Source: Collinsella aerofaciens (GTDB lineage Bacteria; Actinomycetota; Coriobacteriia; Coriobacteriales; Coriobacteriaceae). From it: a stretch of 64,000 nt of DNA. Both the position numbers and the translations under genes were made by a program. Below, piece by piece: positions 43,477 to 51,228 of the stretch. The first letter of the stretch is position 1; every line of letters starts with the position of its first letter. The notes beneath the pieces are model-generated. The model did no database searches, was not told the DNA's origin, and saw nothing but the letters and a program-made list of their open reading frames with translations. The stretch lies in NCBI RefSeq assembly GCF_963360655.1, contig NZ_OY725712.1, positions 868,001-932,000 on the forward strand. The letters run 5' to 3'.

Positions 43477-43574
43477 TGAGCGTGGATAATCTCCCGTTTT
43501 GAGCCTAGTTTCAAGCCAAAAGTGGGAGATTATCCACGCTCGATTTGTAAACGTCCGAAAATCCACGCTCGTCA
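43477..43574. repeat. GAGCGTGGATAATCTCCCAC palindromic repeat, copy 2
   Basis: GAGCGTGGATAATCTCCCG is mirrored by GTGGGAGATTATCCACGCTC near 43521-43541, followed by a third CCACGCTCG at 43563-43571, as in copy 1. Confidence 0.75.
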
Positions 43575-43613
43575 TGCCGTGAGCACAGCCACAGTCGCAG
43601 CCACGGCCGCAGC

Positions 43614-44540
43614 CTAGTGCTCCTCGCCGGCGCGGGCCAGGTCGTAGGGCGTGGTCTGGTAGACGTAGTAGTTGAGCCAGTTGGTGTAGAACAGCTGAGC
43701 CTGGCTGCGCCAGACGTTGCGCGGCTCGGCAGTGGGGTCGTCACCTGGGAAGTAATGCGCCGGCACCTCCGGGTTGAGTCCGCGCTTCACGTCACGCTCG
43801 TACTCCAGACGCAGCGTGTCGGTATCGTACTCGGGATGGCCAAAGACAAAGAAGCGGCGGCTGTCGGTCGACTTGACGATGTACAGGCCCACCTCGTCGG
43901 ACACGGCCACGACCTCGAGCTGCGGCTCGGCCTCCACGTCCTCGCGGCGCACATCGGTGTTGCGCGAATGCACGGCATAGAAACGGTCGTCGAAGCCGCG
44001 GACCAGCGGGCTTTGCGGCTTCACCAGATAATGCTCGAACACGCCGCTCGCCTTTGCCGGCAGGTCGTGCTTCTGGATACCGTAATGATGGTACAGGCCG
44101 GCCTGTGCGCCCCAACAAATGTGCAGCGTAGAGTGCACGTGCGTGGTGGACCAATCCATAATCTGGCAGAGCTCGGGCCAATAGTCGACCTCTTCGAACG
44201 GCATCTGCTCCACCGGCGCGCCCGTGATGATCAGGCCGTCATAGTGGATGTCGCGGATGTCGTCGAACGTGCGGTAGAACGTCTCCAGGTGGCCGGCGCT
44301 TACGTGCGTGGCCTCGTGCGTCTTGGTGCGCAGCAGGTCCACCTCCACCTGCAGCGGCGTGTTGGAGAGCTTGCGCATGATCTGCGTCTCGGTGGCGATC
44401 TTGGTGGGCATGAGGTTGAGGATGAGCACGCGCAGCGGACGGATGTCCTGGTGCAGCGCGCGGTACTCGGTCATGACAAAGATGTTCTCGCTCTCGAGCT
44501 GCGCGGCGGCAGGGAGGGCGTCGGGAATGCGAATGGGCAT
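43614..44540 (-). CDS. metA: Homoserine O-acyltransferase (probably acetyl-CoA specific)
   Basis: A 308-residue MetA-family enzyme acylating homoserine for methionine synthesis. Catalytic Cys142 is in [15 protein letters not shown], and His235/Glu237 in VFGHPEYD. The acyl-CoA specificity position 111 is Glu ([15 protein letters not shown]), which in characterised MetA proteins indicates acetyl-CoA rather than succinyl-CoA. The name may thus be metAA in newer usage. GGAG precedes the ATG. It is apparently monocistronic and divergent from the dehydrogenase gene. No SAM or other known riboswitch was seen in the leader. Confidence 0.95.
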   Translation of the reverse strand: MPIRIPDALPAAAQLESENIFVMTEYRALHQDIRPLRVLILNLMPTKIATETQIMRKLSNTPLQVEVDLLRTKTHEATHVSAGHLETFYRTFDDIRDIHYDGLIITGAPVEQMPFEEVDYWPELCQIMDWSTTHVHSTLHICWGAQAGLYHHYGIQKHDLPAKASGVFEHYLVKPQSPLVRGFDDRFYAVHSRNTDVRREDVEAEPQLEVVAVSDEVGLYIVKSTDSRRFFVFGHPEYDTDTLRLEYERDVKRGLNPEVPAHYFPGDDPTAEPRNVWRSQAQLFYTNWLNYYVYQTTPYDLARAGEEH

Positions 44541-44751
44541 GGATGCTCCTTACGAGTCAGTTGCAGCTATGGTACAACGACCGGCCCCATCCGCGCGAGC
44601 GCATCGCCCAGCGATGCCGTCAGCGGCCCAAATCACTCCAAAAGTAGAGATTAAGGCATGTCCCAAAAATCTGCGGCGCTTTAGTCTAGCAAAGTGGTGG
44701 CAGGACGTTACAATGGTTCGACGCGAAAAACTCGGCCGAAAGGATACGTAT

Positions 44752-45729
44752 ATGTACCAGACGCGTAAGATCGGTGTGGTCGGCCAGGGCCACGTAGGAG
44801 CACATGTCGCCAACAGCCTGCTTATGCAGGGCATTGCCGATGAGCTGTACCTGTGCGATATCAACGAGGCCAAGGTGACGTCCGAGGTCCAGGACCTGCG
44901 CGACTCCCTTTCGTTTGTCCCGTACAATACCAAAATCGTCAACTGCTACGACCACTACGAGGAGCTGGCCTGCTGCGACGTCATCGTCAACGCCGCCGGC
45001 AAGGTCGCGCTGGCCGCCGGCAACCGCGACGGCGAGCTGTTCTTTACCACCGATGCCGCCCGCACCTTTGCCAAGCGCATCGTCGACGCCGGCTTTGACG
45101 GCATCTTCGTGAGCATCTCCAACCCCTGCGACGTCGTGTGCACCGAGTTGTGGCACCTGACCGGCTACGATCCCAAGAAGATCATCGGCTCGGGCTGCGG
45201 CCTGGATTCCGCCCGCCTGCGCACCGAGATCTCCAAGAAGGTCGGCGTGAGCCCCAAGTCCATCGACGCCTACATGATCGGCGAGCACGGCTTTAGCCAG
45301 CTGGCCGCCTTTAAGGCCGCGACCATCGCCGGCAAGAGCCTCAACGAGCTTCAGGCCGAAAACCCCGACAAGTACGCCTTCGACCACATGGAGGTCGAGG
45401 AGCTCGCGCGCAAGGGCGGCTATGTGACCTACCAAGGCAAGCAGTGCACCGAGTACGCCGTCGCCAACTCCGCCGCGCGCGTCTGCGCCGCCGTGCTGCA
45501 CAACGAGCACGCCGTGCTTTCCGCCTCCACGCTCATGACCGGCCAGTATGGCGAGGAGGGCATCTTCACATCCCTGCCGTGCGTGATCGGCGCCGAGGGC
45601 GTCGAGGAGGTCTACACGCTCGACCTGTCCGAGTACGAGCTCGAGGGCTTCCACAAGAGCTGCCAGCACATCCGCGACAACATTGCCCAGCTCGACTGGT
45701 GGGACGCCGAGGCCTACGACGCAAAGTAG
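44752..45729 (+). CDS. L-lactate / L-2-hydroxyacid dehydrogenase (LDH/MDH superfamily)
   Basis: A 325-residue NAD-dependent dehydrogenase. It has the Rossmann loop GVVGQGHVGAHVA, SNPCDVV, the LDSARLR substrate arginine (Arg155) and catalytic GEHG (His179). The mobile specificity loop reads AAGKVALAAGNRDGELF instead of the usual LDH form with a Gln, so the substrate may be a larger 2-oxoacid, as in L-2-hydroxyisocaproate dehydrogenase. ATG 44752 has AAGGA 8 nt upstream; a longer frame upstream was rejected. A strong terminator follows. It would reoxidise NADH during fermentation. Confidence 0.88.
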   Translation: MYQTRKIGVVGQGHVGAHVANSLLMQGIADELYLCDINEAKVTSEVQDLRDSLSFVPYNTKIVNCYDHYEELACCDVIVNAAGKVALAAGNRDGELFFTTDAARTFAKRIVDAGFDGIFVSISNPCDVVCTELWHLTGYDPKKIIGSGCGLDSARLRTEISKKVGVSPKSIDAYMIGEHGFSQLAAFKAATIAGKSLNELQAENPDKYAFDHMEVEELARKGGYVTYQGKQCTEYAVANSAARVCAAVLHNEHAVLSASTLMTGQYGEEGIFTSLPCVIGAEGVEEVYTLDLSEYELEGFHKSCQHIRDNIAQLDWWDAEAYDAK

Positions 45730-45772
45730 GCCGCTGGCTGCCGCAACCTTGCGAATCTAAGCGCGATACCAA

Positions 45773-45813
45773 GCGGGCCGCGCCGGAAATCCCCGGCGCG
45801 GCCCGCCTTTTTG
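45773..45813 (+). terminator. Terminator of the dehydrogenase gene
   Basis: GCGGGCCGCGCCGG (45773-45786) pairs with CCGGCGCGGCCCGC (45793-45806) perfectly, followed by CTTTTTG. Confidence 0.93.
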
Positions 45814-45837
45814 ACTCACGCAGTGCCCTTGCGAATC

Positions 45838-46017
45838 GAAGGTGAATACTTCTCCGCGAAGTGAACGAGCAAAAACGAGCCCCCGAAGCATCGACACTTT
45901 TCAGACGCCGCTTCCTGCGGTTTCGCCAAGTTTTTCCTGCAGTTTTGGCGTCAAAAAGTGTGGATGCTTCGGGGGTCCAAAATAGGTCGTTCACTTCGCG
46001 GAAAAGTATTCACCTTC
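45838..46017. repeat. 180-bp nested palindromic element
   Basis: Outer arms of 31 bp (45838-45868 and 45987-46017) begin GAAGGTGAATACTT and end AAGTATTCACCTTC, with a second inner pair CCCCCGAAGCATC / GATGCTTCGGGGG near 45880 and 45963. No frame with coding character fits. It resembles a non-autonomous mobile or MITE-like element, but no target duplication was identified. It occupies most of the 45730-46108 gap. Confidence 0.7.
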
Positions 46018-46056
46018 GTTTTCGCGCAGACACGAATCCGGCCGCCACAACGCAAA

Positions 46057-46085
46057 ACGGGGCCTGCGCGCAGCGCAGACCCCGT
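46057..46085 (-). terminator. Terminator of SIS 2 gene
   Basis: ACGGGGCCTGCGC (46057-46069) pairs with GCGCAGACCCCGT (46073-46085) with one mismatch, then TTTTGCG on the minus strand. Confidence 0.75.
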
Positions 46086-46108
46086 CGTGAGAGGCTATTC
46101 CCGGTATA

Positions 46109-47077
46109 TTAGTACTGCTCGATGCCCATGTAGCGACGAACCTCGGGGCTGTGGTCGAAGACCTTGCCGCGGGCGGCGCGCAGCTCGCAGCTCATGTTGT
46201 AGAAGAAGATCGGCTCCAGGTACGAACGCACGCTGGCAGGTACCTCGCCCACGCCGTACTCGAGCGCGTCGAGCACCATGATCGTGTCGGTGTGCGTGTT
46301 GAGGAACGCAAGAGCGCGCTCCTCCATGGGGCGGCACTCGCCCGCGCCAAGCTGCACAAAGTAGAACACGCCGGGCTCGGTGGCTTCGAACGGGCCGTGG
46401 AAGTACTCGCCGGAGTGGATGTAGCAGCAGTGCTGCCACTGCATCTCCATGAGCGAGCAGATGGCCATGGCGTAGGTCTGGCTAAAGTTGGGTCCGGAGC
46501 CCAGGATATAGAAGAACTTGTGCTGCTGGCAGAGCTCGGCAAAGCGGGCGCCCAGCTCGGCGTTGACCTTCTCGCGGGCGGCGGGCAGCAGCGCATCCAT
46601 CTGCTTGAGGCCCTCGTACATGTCGGCGAGTGCCTCGTAGCCTTCCTGCTGGTCGAGCAGCTCGGCGGCGATCAGAGCGCCGATGCCCTGCGGCACCTCG
46701 GCCTGCGGCACGCCCTCGCCCCACGGGTAGACCCAGGTGATCCACTTGCCGTTGTCAATCTTGGAGCCCTCGCAGTCGGTCATGGCGACGACCTCGGCGC
46801 CGGCAGCCAACGCCATCTCGCAGCCATCGACGACCTCTTGCGTGTTGCCGCTGTGGCTGCAGGCAATAACGAGCGACTTCGGCCCTAGGCTCTTGGGGGC
46901 CATCAGGCAAAACTCGCGTGCCGTGTAGACCGTCGAGGTGAACGTGGTGGCCTCGCGCTTGAGCAGCTCGTTGGCCGGCATCAGGTCGATCATCGAACCG
47001 CCACAGGCGATCCAAAAGACGTTCTCAATCTTGCCCTTGCGCTCGATGATTTCCTGAATCAGATCGTGTGCGTTCAT
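46109..47077 (-). CDS. FrlB-like SIS-domain deglycase/isomerase (SIS 2)
   Basis: A 322-residue double-SIS protein (VFWIACGGSMIDLMP, IACSHSGNTQEVVDG), with the catalytic-region motif HSGEYFHGPFEA that contains the Glu and His of FrlB/FraB-type enzymes. The C-terminus ends RRYMGIEQY. It has no PTS of its own and probably acts on a phosphorylated product delivered by another transporter such as PTS 2. It is downstream of gntR2 on the same strand, with two TTCTATGTTGT sites between them. Confidence 0.84.
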   Translation of the reverse strand: MNAHDLIQEIIERKGKIENVFWIACGGSMIDLMPANELLKREATTFTSTVYTAREFCLMAPKSLGPKSLVIACSHSGNTQEVVDGCEMALAAGAEVVAMTDCEGSKIDNGKWITWVYPWGEGVPQAEVPQGIGALIAAELLDQQEGYEALADMYEGLKQMDALLPAAREKVNAELGARFAELCQQHKFFYILGSGPNFSQTYAMAICSLMEMQWQHCCYIHSGEYFHGPFEATEPGVFYFVQLGAGECRPMEERALAFLNTHTDTIMVLDALEYGVGEVPASVRSYLEPIFFYNMSCELRAARGKVFDHSPEVRRYMGIEQY

Positions 47078-47134
47078 CCTGATGCTCCTCCTTGTGCGGC
47101 GGTTTTGAGCGACGGCAGCTCGTACCTGCTGTCG

Positions 47135-47150
47135 TTCTATGTTGTCCTAT
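47135..47150. promoter_or_regulatory. Candidate GntR2 operator, proximal
   Basis: TTCTATGTTGTCCTAT lies about 60 nt upstream of the SIS 2 start. The other copy (47197-47212) differs at one base. On the minus strand TATAAA near 47151 may be the SIS 2 -10 and is bracketed by the two sites. Confidence 0.45.
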
Positions 47151-47196
47151 TTATAACACGTGCAACAACGCCCGTGAAGTCATCTTAGCAAATTTG

Positions 47197-47212
47197 TTCT
47201 ATGTTGTTCTAT
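47197..47212. promoter_or_regulatory. Candidate GntR2 operator, distal
   Basis: TTCTATGTTGTTCTAT lies just after the gntR2 stop and repeats the site at 47135. The two sites are 62 nt apart, about six helical turns. Confidence 0.45.
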
Positions 47213-47221
47213 CTGTGGACG

Positions 47222-47977
47222 TTAGATGTCGAACACGTAGCGCGAGCCCACGATCTTTTGGCGGCCGAGCAGCAAGGGGCGCTCGTCCTCATCGGTAAAG
47301 TACGCCTCCATATAGAAGAGCGGCTCACCGACCGGCACCTCCAACAGCGGGGCCGCCTGAGCATCGGCAAGCGCAATCTCCACGGTGCAGGGGTCGGACT
47401 TGAGCGGCGCGCGACCCGAATGCTCGGCAACGAGCGCAAAGATGGAATTGTCCGTGAGGTCCTTGTCGGCAAGCGTCTGCAGATAGGGATGGTCGGCGAG
47501 CACAAAGGCGTTGTTCTCAAGCATGACAGGGATGCCGTCGGCTGTGCGCACGCGTTCGACCACGATAAGCTCGCAGCCGGGCTCCGCGCCAAAGAACGCC
47601 GCATCCTCGTGCGTCGCCGCGACCACCGTGCGCGACACCAGACGCGCACCCGGCACCATGTCGTTGGCAGCACAACCCTCAGTAAAGCTCTGGACGTCAC
47701 CCTTCTGGCGAATCTTGCGCTTGAGCTTGGGAGCGCACACAAAGGTACCCCTCCCCTGCTGGCGGTTGAGATACCCCACGCGCGACAGCTCCTCGATGGC
47801 ACGGCGCACGGTGACGCGCCCCACGCCGTAGGACTTCGCGAGCTCCATCTCGGAAGGAATGCGCGAGCCGGCAGCGTACACGCCGCGCGCGATCTCGCCC
47901 TTTAGGTCGTCCATGACCTGCTGGTACAGCGGCACGGCGGACACGTCAGTACGGTCGGTCTTGCTATCGAAAGCCAT
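47222..47977 (-). CDS. GntR/HutC family regulator (GntR2)
   Basis: A 251-residue protein: GntR winged helix (VPLYQQVMDDLKGEIARGVY, GVGRVTVRRAIEELSRVGYL, QGRGTFV) and UTRA domain (from about 90). It lies 2 nt after the recQ stop, so it may be co-transcribed with recQ, and directly upstream of SIS 2, which it probably regulates. Its closest relative by eye is GntR3. GGGATGGGG precedes the ATG. Confidence 0.9.
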   Translation of the reverse strand: MAFDSKTDRTDVSAVPLYQQVMDDLKGEIARGVYAAGSRIPSEMELAKSYGVGRVTVRRAIEELSRVGYLNRQQGRGTFVCAPKLKRKIRQKGDVQSFTEGCAANDMVPGARLVSRTVVAATHEDAAFFGAEPGCELIVVERVRTADGIPVMLENNAFVLADHPYLQTLADKDLTDNSIFALVAEHSGRAPLKSDPCTVEIALADAQAAPLLEVPVGEPLFYMEAYFTDEDERPLLLGRQKIVGSRYVFDI

Positions 47978-47979
47978 CG

Positions 47980-49959
47980 TTATGCCCCATCCCGCGCATG
48001 CTCGGACTCAAACTCTTCAATCGCCGTCATAAACTGCTCGCCAAAGGCGTCGGCTTTTTTCTCGCCAATGCCGTTAACCTGGATCAGCTCGTCGCGTGTC
48101 TGCGGGCGCAGGCGGCACAGGCCGCGCAGGGCCTTGTCGGAGAAGACCATATACGGCGCCATCTCCAGCTCCGTCGAGATCTCCTTGCGGAGGGCGCGCA
48201 GGCGCTCGAACAGCTCGGCATCGTCACCCACGCGCGGGCGCTGATCCAGCTCGGCCTCCTCGCGCAGCAGATCAACCGCACGGCGGGCGCGGGCCGAGGC
48301 CTTGCGCTTGGACGCGCGACGTTTAACGGTAAAGGCGAACGCCTCGTCCTCGACCTCGATGGCACGCGGGCCCAGCCCCACGACCGGGTACTGCCCCTGC
48401 GAGGTGGCCAAGTAACCGCGGCCGCACAGCTGGCCGATGATGTCCTTGATGCGCCCGACCGATTCGCCCGACAGCTCACCGTAGCCGCGGTCCTCGTCCA
48501 GATGCATCTGGCGAATGCGCTCGGTGTTGCCGCCGTGAAGCACATCGGCGATCAGCGACTTGCCAAAGCGCATGGGACGCGCGGCCACATAGCGCACAGC
48601 GGCGCGGGCCATATCGGTGACGTCCTCGACCTCGAACTGCGTAAGGCAGTTGCTGCAGTTGCCGCAGCCCTCGGCGTCGTCTGCGGTGCCGCCCGCAGCA
48701 GCCGCAACCGCATGCTCGGCCGCGGCTTCGTCGCCAAAGTAGCGCAGCATGTATTCGCGCAGGCAGCCGGTGGTATTGCAGTAGCCCTCCATCTGGCTGA
48801 GCAGGCGATAACGGTTCTGGAGCGCCCACGCGCGCTGCTCGTCGTCAAGCGCCTCGTCGGCCGCATCGCCGCGGTCGATCAAAAAGCGGCGCATGCGAAA
48901 ATCGTTACCGTTCCACAGCAAGTGACAGCTGGCCGGATCGCCATCGCGGCCAGCGCGGCCTGCCTCTTGGTAGTACGCCTCGATGCTCTCGGGCACGTTG
49001 TTGTGAATCACATAGCGCACGTTGGGCTTGTCGATACCCATGCCAAAGGCGTTGGTGGCAACCATCACCTGAATGTCGTCGTCGATAAAGGCACGCTGAC
49101 TCTGGCGGCGGGCATCGTTGCCCATGCCGGCATGGTAGCGGCCCACGCGAATGCCGCTGGGGCCCAGTGCCTCGGCAAGCTCGCCTGCCAGCGCGTCGAC
49201 CGTCTTGCGGGTCGAGCAATACACGATGCCGCTCTCACTCGAATGCGCGATCACATAGTCGCGCACCCACGCGATCTTGGCCTTGTCGCCCATCTCTTCG
49301 CAACCGAAGTAGAGGTTCTTGCGGTCGAAGCCCGTCACCACGGTCGCCGGGTTTTGCAGGCCGAGCATTTGCTGGATATCGGCGCGTACACGCTCGGTCG
49401 CCGTGGCGGTAAAGGCCGCCACGATGGGGCGCCGCGGCAGCGAATCGATAAACTCACGAATCTGCAGGTAAGCGGGACGGAAATCCTGGCCCCACTGGCT
49501 CACGCAGTGAGCCTCGTCAATGGCCACGAGTGGCACGCCTATGCCGCCTTCGGCCGCGGCTTCCTGCGCAAAGGCTAAAAAGCGCGGCTCGAGCAGACGC
49601 TCGGGTGCCACGTACATAAGCTGATAACGGCCCTCGCGCGCCCGCTTGAGCACGGTATTTTGCTGAGCCGGGGTAAGACTGGAGTTGAGATAACTGGGGC
49701 GCGCACCCGCCGCGAGCAACGCACGGGTCTGGTCTTCCATAAGCGACAGCAGCGGACTCACCACAAAGGTGATGCCGGGCAGCATGAGCGCGGGCACCTG
49801 GTAGCAAATGGACTTGCCGGCGCCCGTGGGCATAACACCCAGCGCATCGCGACCGGCAAGGATCGCATCGACCATGCGGTCCTGCCCCGGGCGAAACGAG
49901 GTGTAGCCAAAATAGGCGCCGAGCGTGTCGAGCGCCATCTGCTGCATGCTATCGGTCAT
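47980..49959 (-). CDS. recQ: ATP-dependent DNA helicase RecQ
   Basis: A 659-residue RecQ with 3'-5' helicase activity in recombination repair. It has the RecQ helicase core with Walker A MPTGAGKSICYQVPA, DEAH box AIDEAHCVSQWGQDF, motif IV-VI (GIVYCSTRKTV, YYQEAGRAGRDG), a zinc-binding RQC domain (CNTTGCLREYMLRYFG, CGNCSNC) and a C-terminal HRDC domain (VFSDKALRGLCRLRPQTRDEL). The domain set is complete. TTAGGA lies before the ATG. A 2-nt gap to gntR2 downstream. Confidence 0.95.
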   Translation of the reverse strand: MTDSMQQMALDTLGAYFGYTSFRPGQDRMVDAILAGRDALGVMPTGAGKSICYQVPALMLPGITFVVSPLLSLMEDQTRALLAAGARPSYLNSSLTPAQQNTVLKRAREGRYQLMYVAPERLLEPRFLAFAQEAAAEGGIGVPLVAIDEAHCVSQWGQDFRPAYLQIREFIDSLPRRPIVAAFTATATERVRADIQQMLGLQNPATVVTGFDRKNLYFGCEEMGDKAKIAWVRDYVIAHSSESGIVYCSTRKTVDALAGELAEALGPSGIRVGRYHAGMGNDARRQSQRAFIDDDIQVMVATNAFGMGIDKPNVRYVIHNNVPESIEAYYQEAGRAGRDGDPASCHLLWNGNDFRMRRFLIDRGDAADEALDDEQRAWALQNRYRLLSQMEGYCNTTGCLREYMLRYFGDEAAAEHAVAAAAGGTADDAEGCGNCSNCLTQFEVEDVTDMARAAVRYVAARPMRFGKSLIADVLHGGNTERIRQMHLDEDRGYGELSGESVGRIKDIIGQLCGRGYLATSQGQYPVVGLGPRAIEVEDEAFAFTVKRRASKRKASARARRAVDLLREEAELDQRPRVGDDAELFERLRALRKEISTELEMAPYMVFSDKALRGLCRLRPQTRDELIQVNGIGEKKADAFGEQFMTAIEEFESEHARDGA

Positions 49960-50034
49960 GGTTTCCTAACGTCAGAATCATCTGCCGCCGATTATACGCC
50001 GCCACGCGGACAGCAGCACACGGCCGCCGCCCAG

Positions 50035-50114
50035 ACTAGTCGTTTAAGAACGCCCCCAACGGCTAAGGAGTGTCCCCAGGTGCCGGCAGAAAAGGAACGT
50101 CCCCAAGTGCCGGC
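50035..50114. repeat. AACGTCCCCAA / GTGCCGGC dispersed repeat, copy 1
   Basis: ACTAGTCGTTTAAGAACGCC, then GGAGTGTCCCC, TGCCGGCAGAAAAGGAACGT and CCCCAAGTGCCGGC. A second copy is at 58589-58652 and part of it at 21911-21939. Both full copies lie beside the structured element copies. Confidence 0.7.
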
Positions 50115-50149
50115 CCGGCAACGCCGATGTTTTGGCGCGGACAGCGAAA

Positions 50150-50287
50150 GCCCGCCAGAGCGAGCAAGGTGCCTTGAAACGAGGCGGCATTGACCTTCTG
50201 GTCATGCCGCCGAAGTTGAAAGGCAGATTGCCGCTCTGGCGGGCTTGCAGCGTCGAGCCGTTACGCGGTTTGGTAAAACCGCGTAAC
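50150..50287. ncRNA. Conserved structured RNA element, copy 1
   Basis: On the plus strand: P1 GCCCGCCAGAGCG (50150-50162) with CGCTCTGGCGGGC (50232-50244); P2 GCCTT (50171-50175) with AAGGC (50220-50224); P3 GGCGGCAT-T-GACC (50183-50195), loop TTCT, GGTCATGCCGCC (50200-50211). The joining segments GCAAGGT, GAAACGA, GAAGTTGA and AGATTG are identical in copy 2, while P1, P2 and P3 base pairs differ and still match. A perfect hairpin GTTACGCGGTTT/AAACCGCGTAAC (50260-50287) ends it, directly after the gntR3 stop. Strand of action is unknown. Confidence 0.7.
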
Positions 50288-51007
50288 TTACATGACCATA
50301 ACGTAGCGCGATCCCACGTAGTACTGCTTACCCATCAGGACCGGCTCGCCATTGGGGCCGATAAAGCCGGCACGCAGGTTGAGCAGTGGATCGTGCGGAG
50401 CGATGCCCAGCTCGGCCGCCTGCTCGGTATTGGCACGAACGGCCTCGACCGTGCGGTAGCCAACCGAGACAATCGGCGTTCCGCCAACACGCTCGACCTC
50501 GGAAAAAATCGACTTGTCCTCAAGATCGGCCGTCAACAGCTCACGGTAGGCGTCAAACGGCACAAAGATGTTCTCCTCAAAAATGGGCTCGCCGTCGGCC
50601 GTACGCACGCGCTTGATGTGCAGCAGCAGCGCGTCCTTCTGCAGGCCAAAGAACTCCATCTCGTTTTGACGTGCCGGCACAATCTGGCGATCGACCACAT
50701 GTGCGCCCGCCTTCATGCCATTATCGGCACACAGCGCGGTAAACGTCTGCAGCGTCGAAGCGTGGAACTGGCGGTTGATGTGCGGCGTGGAGACAAAGGT
50801 GCCACGGCCCTGCTGCTTAACCAGGTAGCCATCGGAGCACAGCTCCTCGACGGCGCGGCGCACCGTAATGCGGCTCACGTCGTACTGCTCGGCTAGCTCA
50901 AGCTCGGACGGAATACGCTCCTTGGGTGCATAAACACCTTTCTCGATCGCATCCTTGATTTCGTCGTAAATCTGCTGGTAAAGCGGTGCATTTTTGGGCG
51001 CAGGCAT
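50288..51007 (-). CDS. GntR/HutC family regulator (GntR3)
   Basis: A 239-residue regulator: GntR winged helix (APLYQQIYDEIKDAIEKGVY, DVSRITVRRAVEELCSDGYL, QGRGTFV) and UTRA domain ending KQYYVGSRYVMVM. An ACGTTATA-type motif in its own promoter region is shared with the PTS 2 operon and the second EamA gene, so it probably controls these and itself. Its stop is followed at once by the structured RNA element. It is the nearest regulator to PTS 2, separated by YitT and HAD genes. Confidence 0.9.
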   Translation of the reverse strand: MPAPKNAPLYQQIYDEIKDAIEKGVYAPKERIPSELELAEQYDVSRITVRRAVEELCSDGYLVKQQGRGTFVSTPHINRQFHASTLQTFTALCADNGMKAGAHVVDRQIVPARQNEMEFFGLQKDALLLHIKRVRTADGEPIFEENIFVPFDAYRELLTADLEDKSIFSEVERVGGTPIVSVGYRTVEAVRANTEQAAELGIAPHDPLLNLRAGFIGPNGEPVLMGKQYYVGSRYVMVM

Positions 51008-51048
51008 ATCTAATCACTCTTATCGAAATATCGAAATAACTAATACGT

Positions 51049-51067
51049 ATATAACGTCTAGTTTCAT
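51049..51067. promoter_or_regulatory. Candidate GntR3 operator before gntR3
   Basis: On the plus strand ATATAACGTCTAGTTTCAT; on the minus strand the core TAGACGTTATAT overlaps the likely -10 of gntR3. Similar sites lie at 57193-57211 and 58469-58491. Confidence 0.5.
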
Positions 51068-51100
51068 ATTACCTCATAATGATAAAACGATACACCCTCC

Positions 51101-51149
51101 CTACCAAAAAGCGACAGCTTCATTTTGGTAGGTTTTATCTGGGCAAACG
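51101..51149 (+). repeat. Dispersed CCTACCAAAAAGGGACAGG repeat, copy 2
   Basis: CTACCAAAAAGCGACAGCTT, then CATTTTGGTAGG and TTTTATCTGGGCAAACG, matches 41414-41463 in the opposite orientation. It lies between the divergent gntR3 promoter and the YitT 3' end. Confidence 0.7.
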
Positions 51150-51228
51150 AGAGCCTCTCGAAAGCAACGGGGCTTTCGGGGGGGGCTCGTTCGGATGGGT
51201 TGCGCAGGACCGGCAAAATGCCAATACC

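Noticed and set aside
44541-44640. SAM riboswitch in the metA leader
   Set aside because: No recognisable SAM-I/II core and no expression-platform terminator between promoter region and start.
45861-46112. Short open frames in the 46-kb gap
   Set aside because: They lie inside the nested palindrome, and both strands give similar frames because of the inverted repeat.
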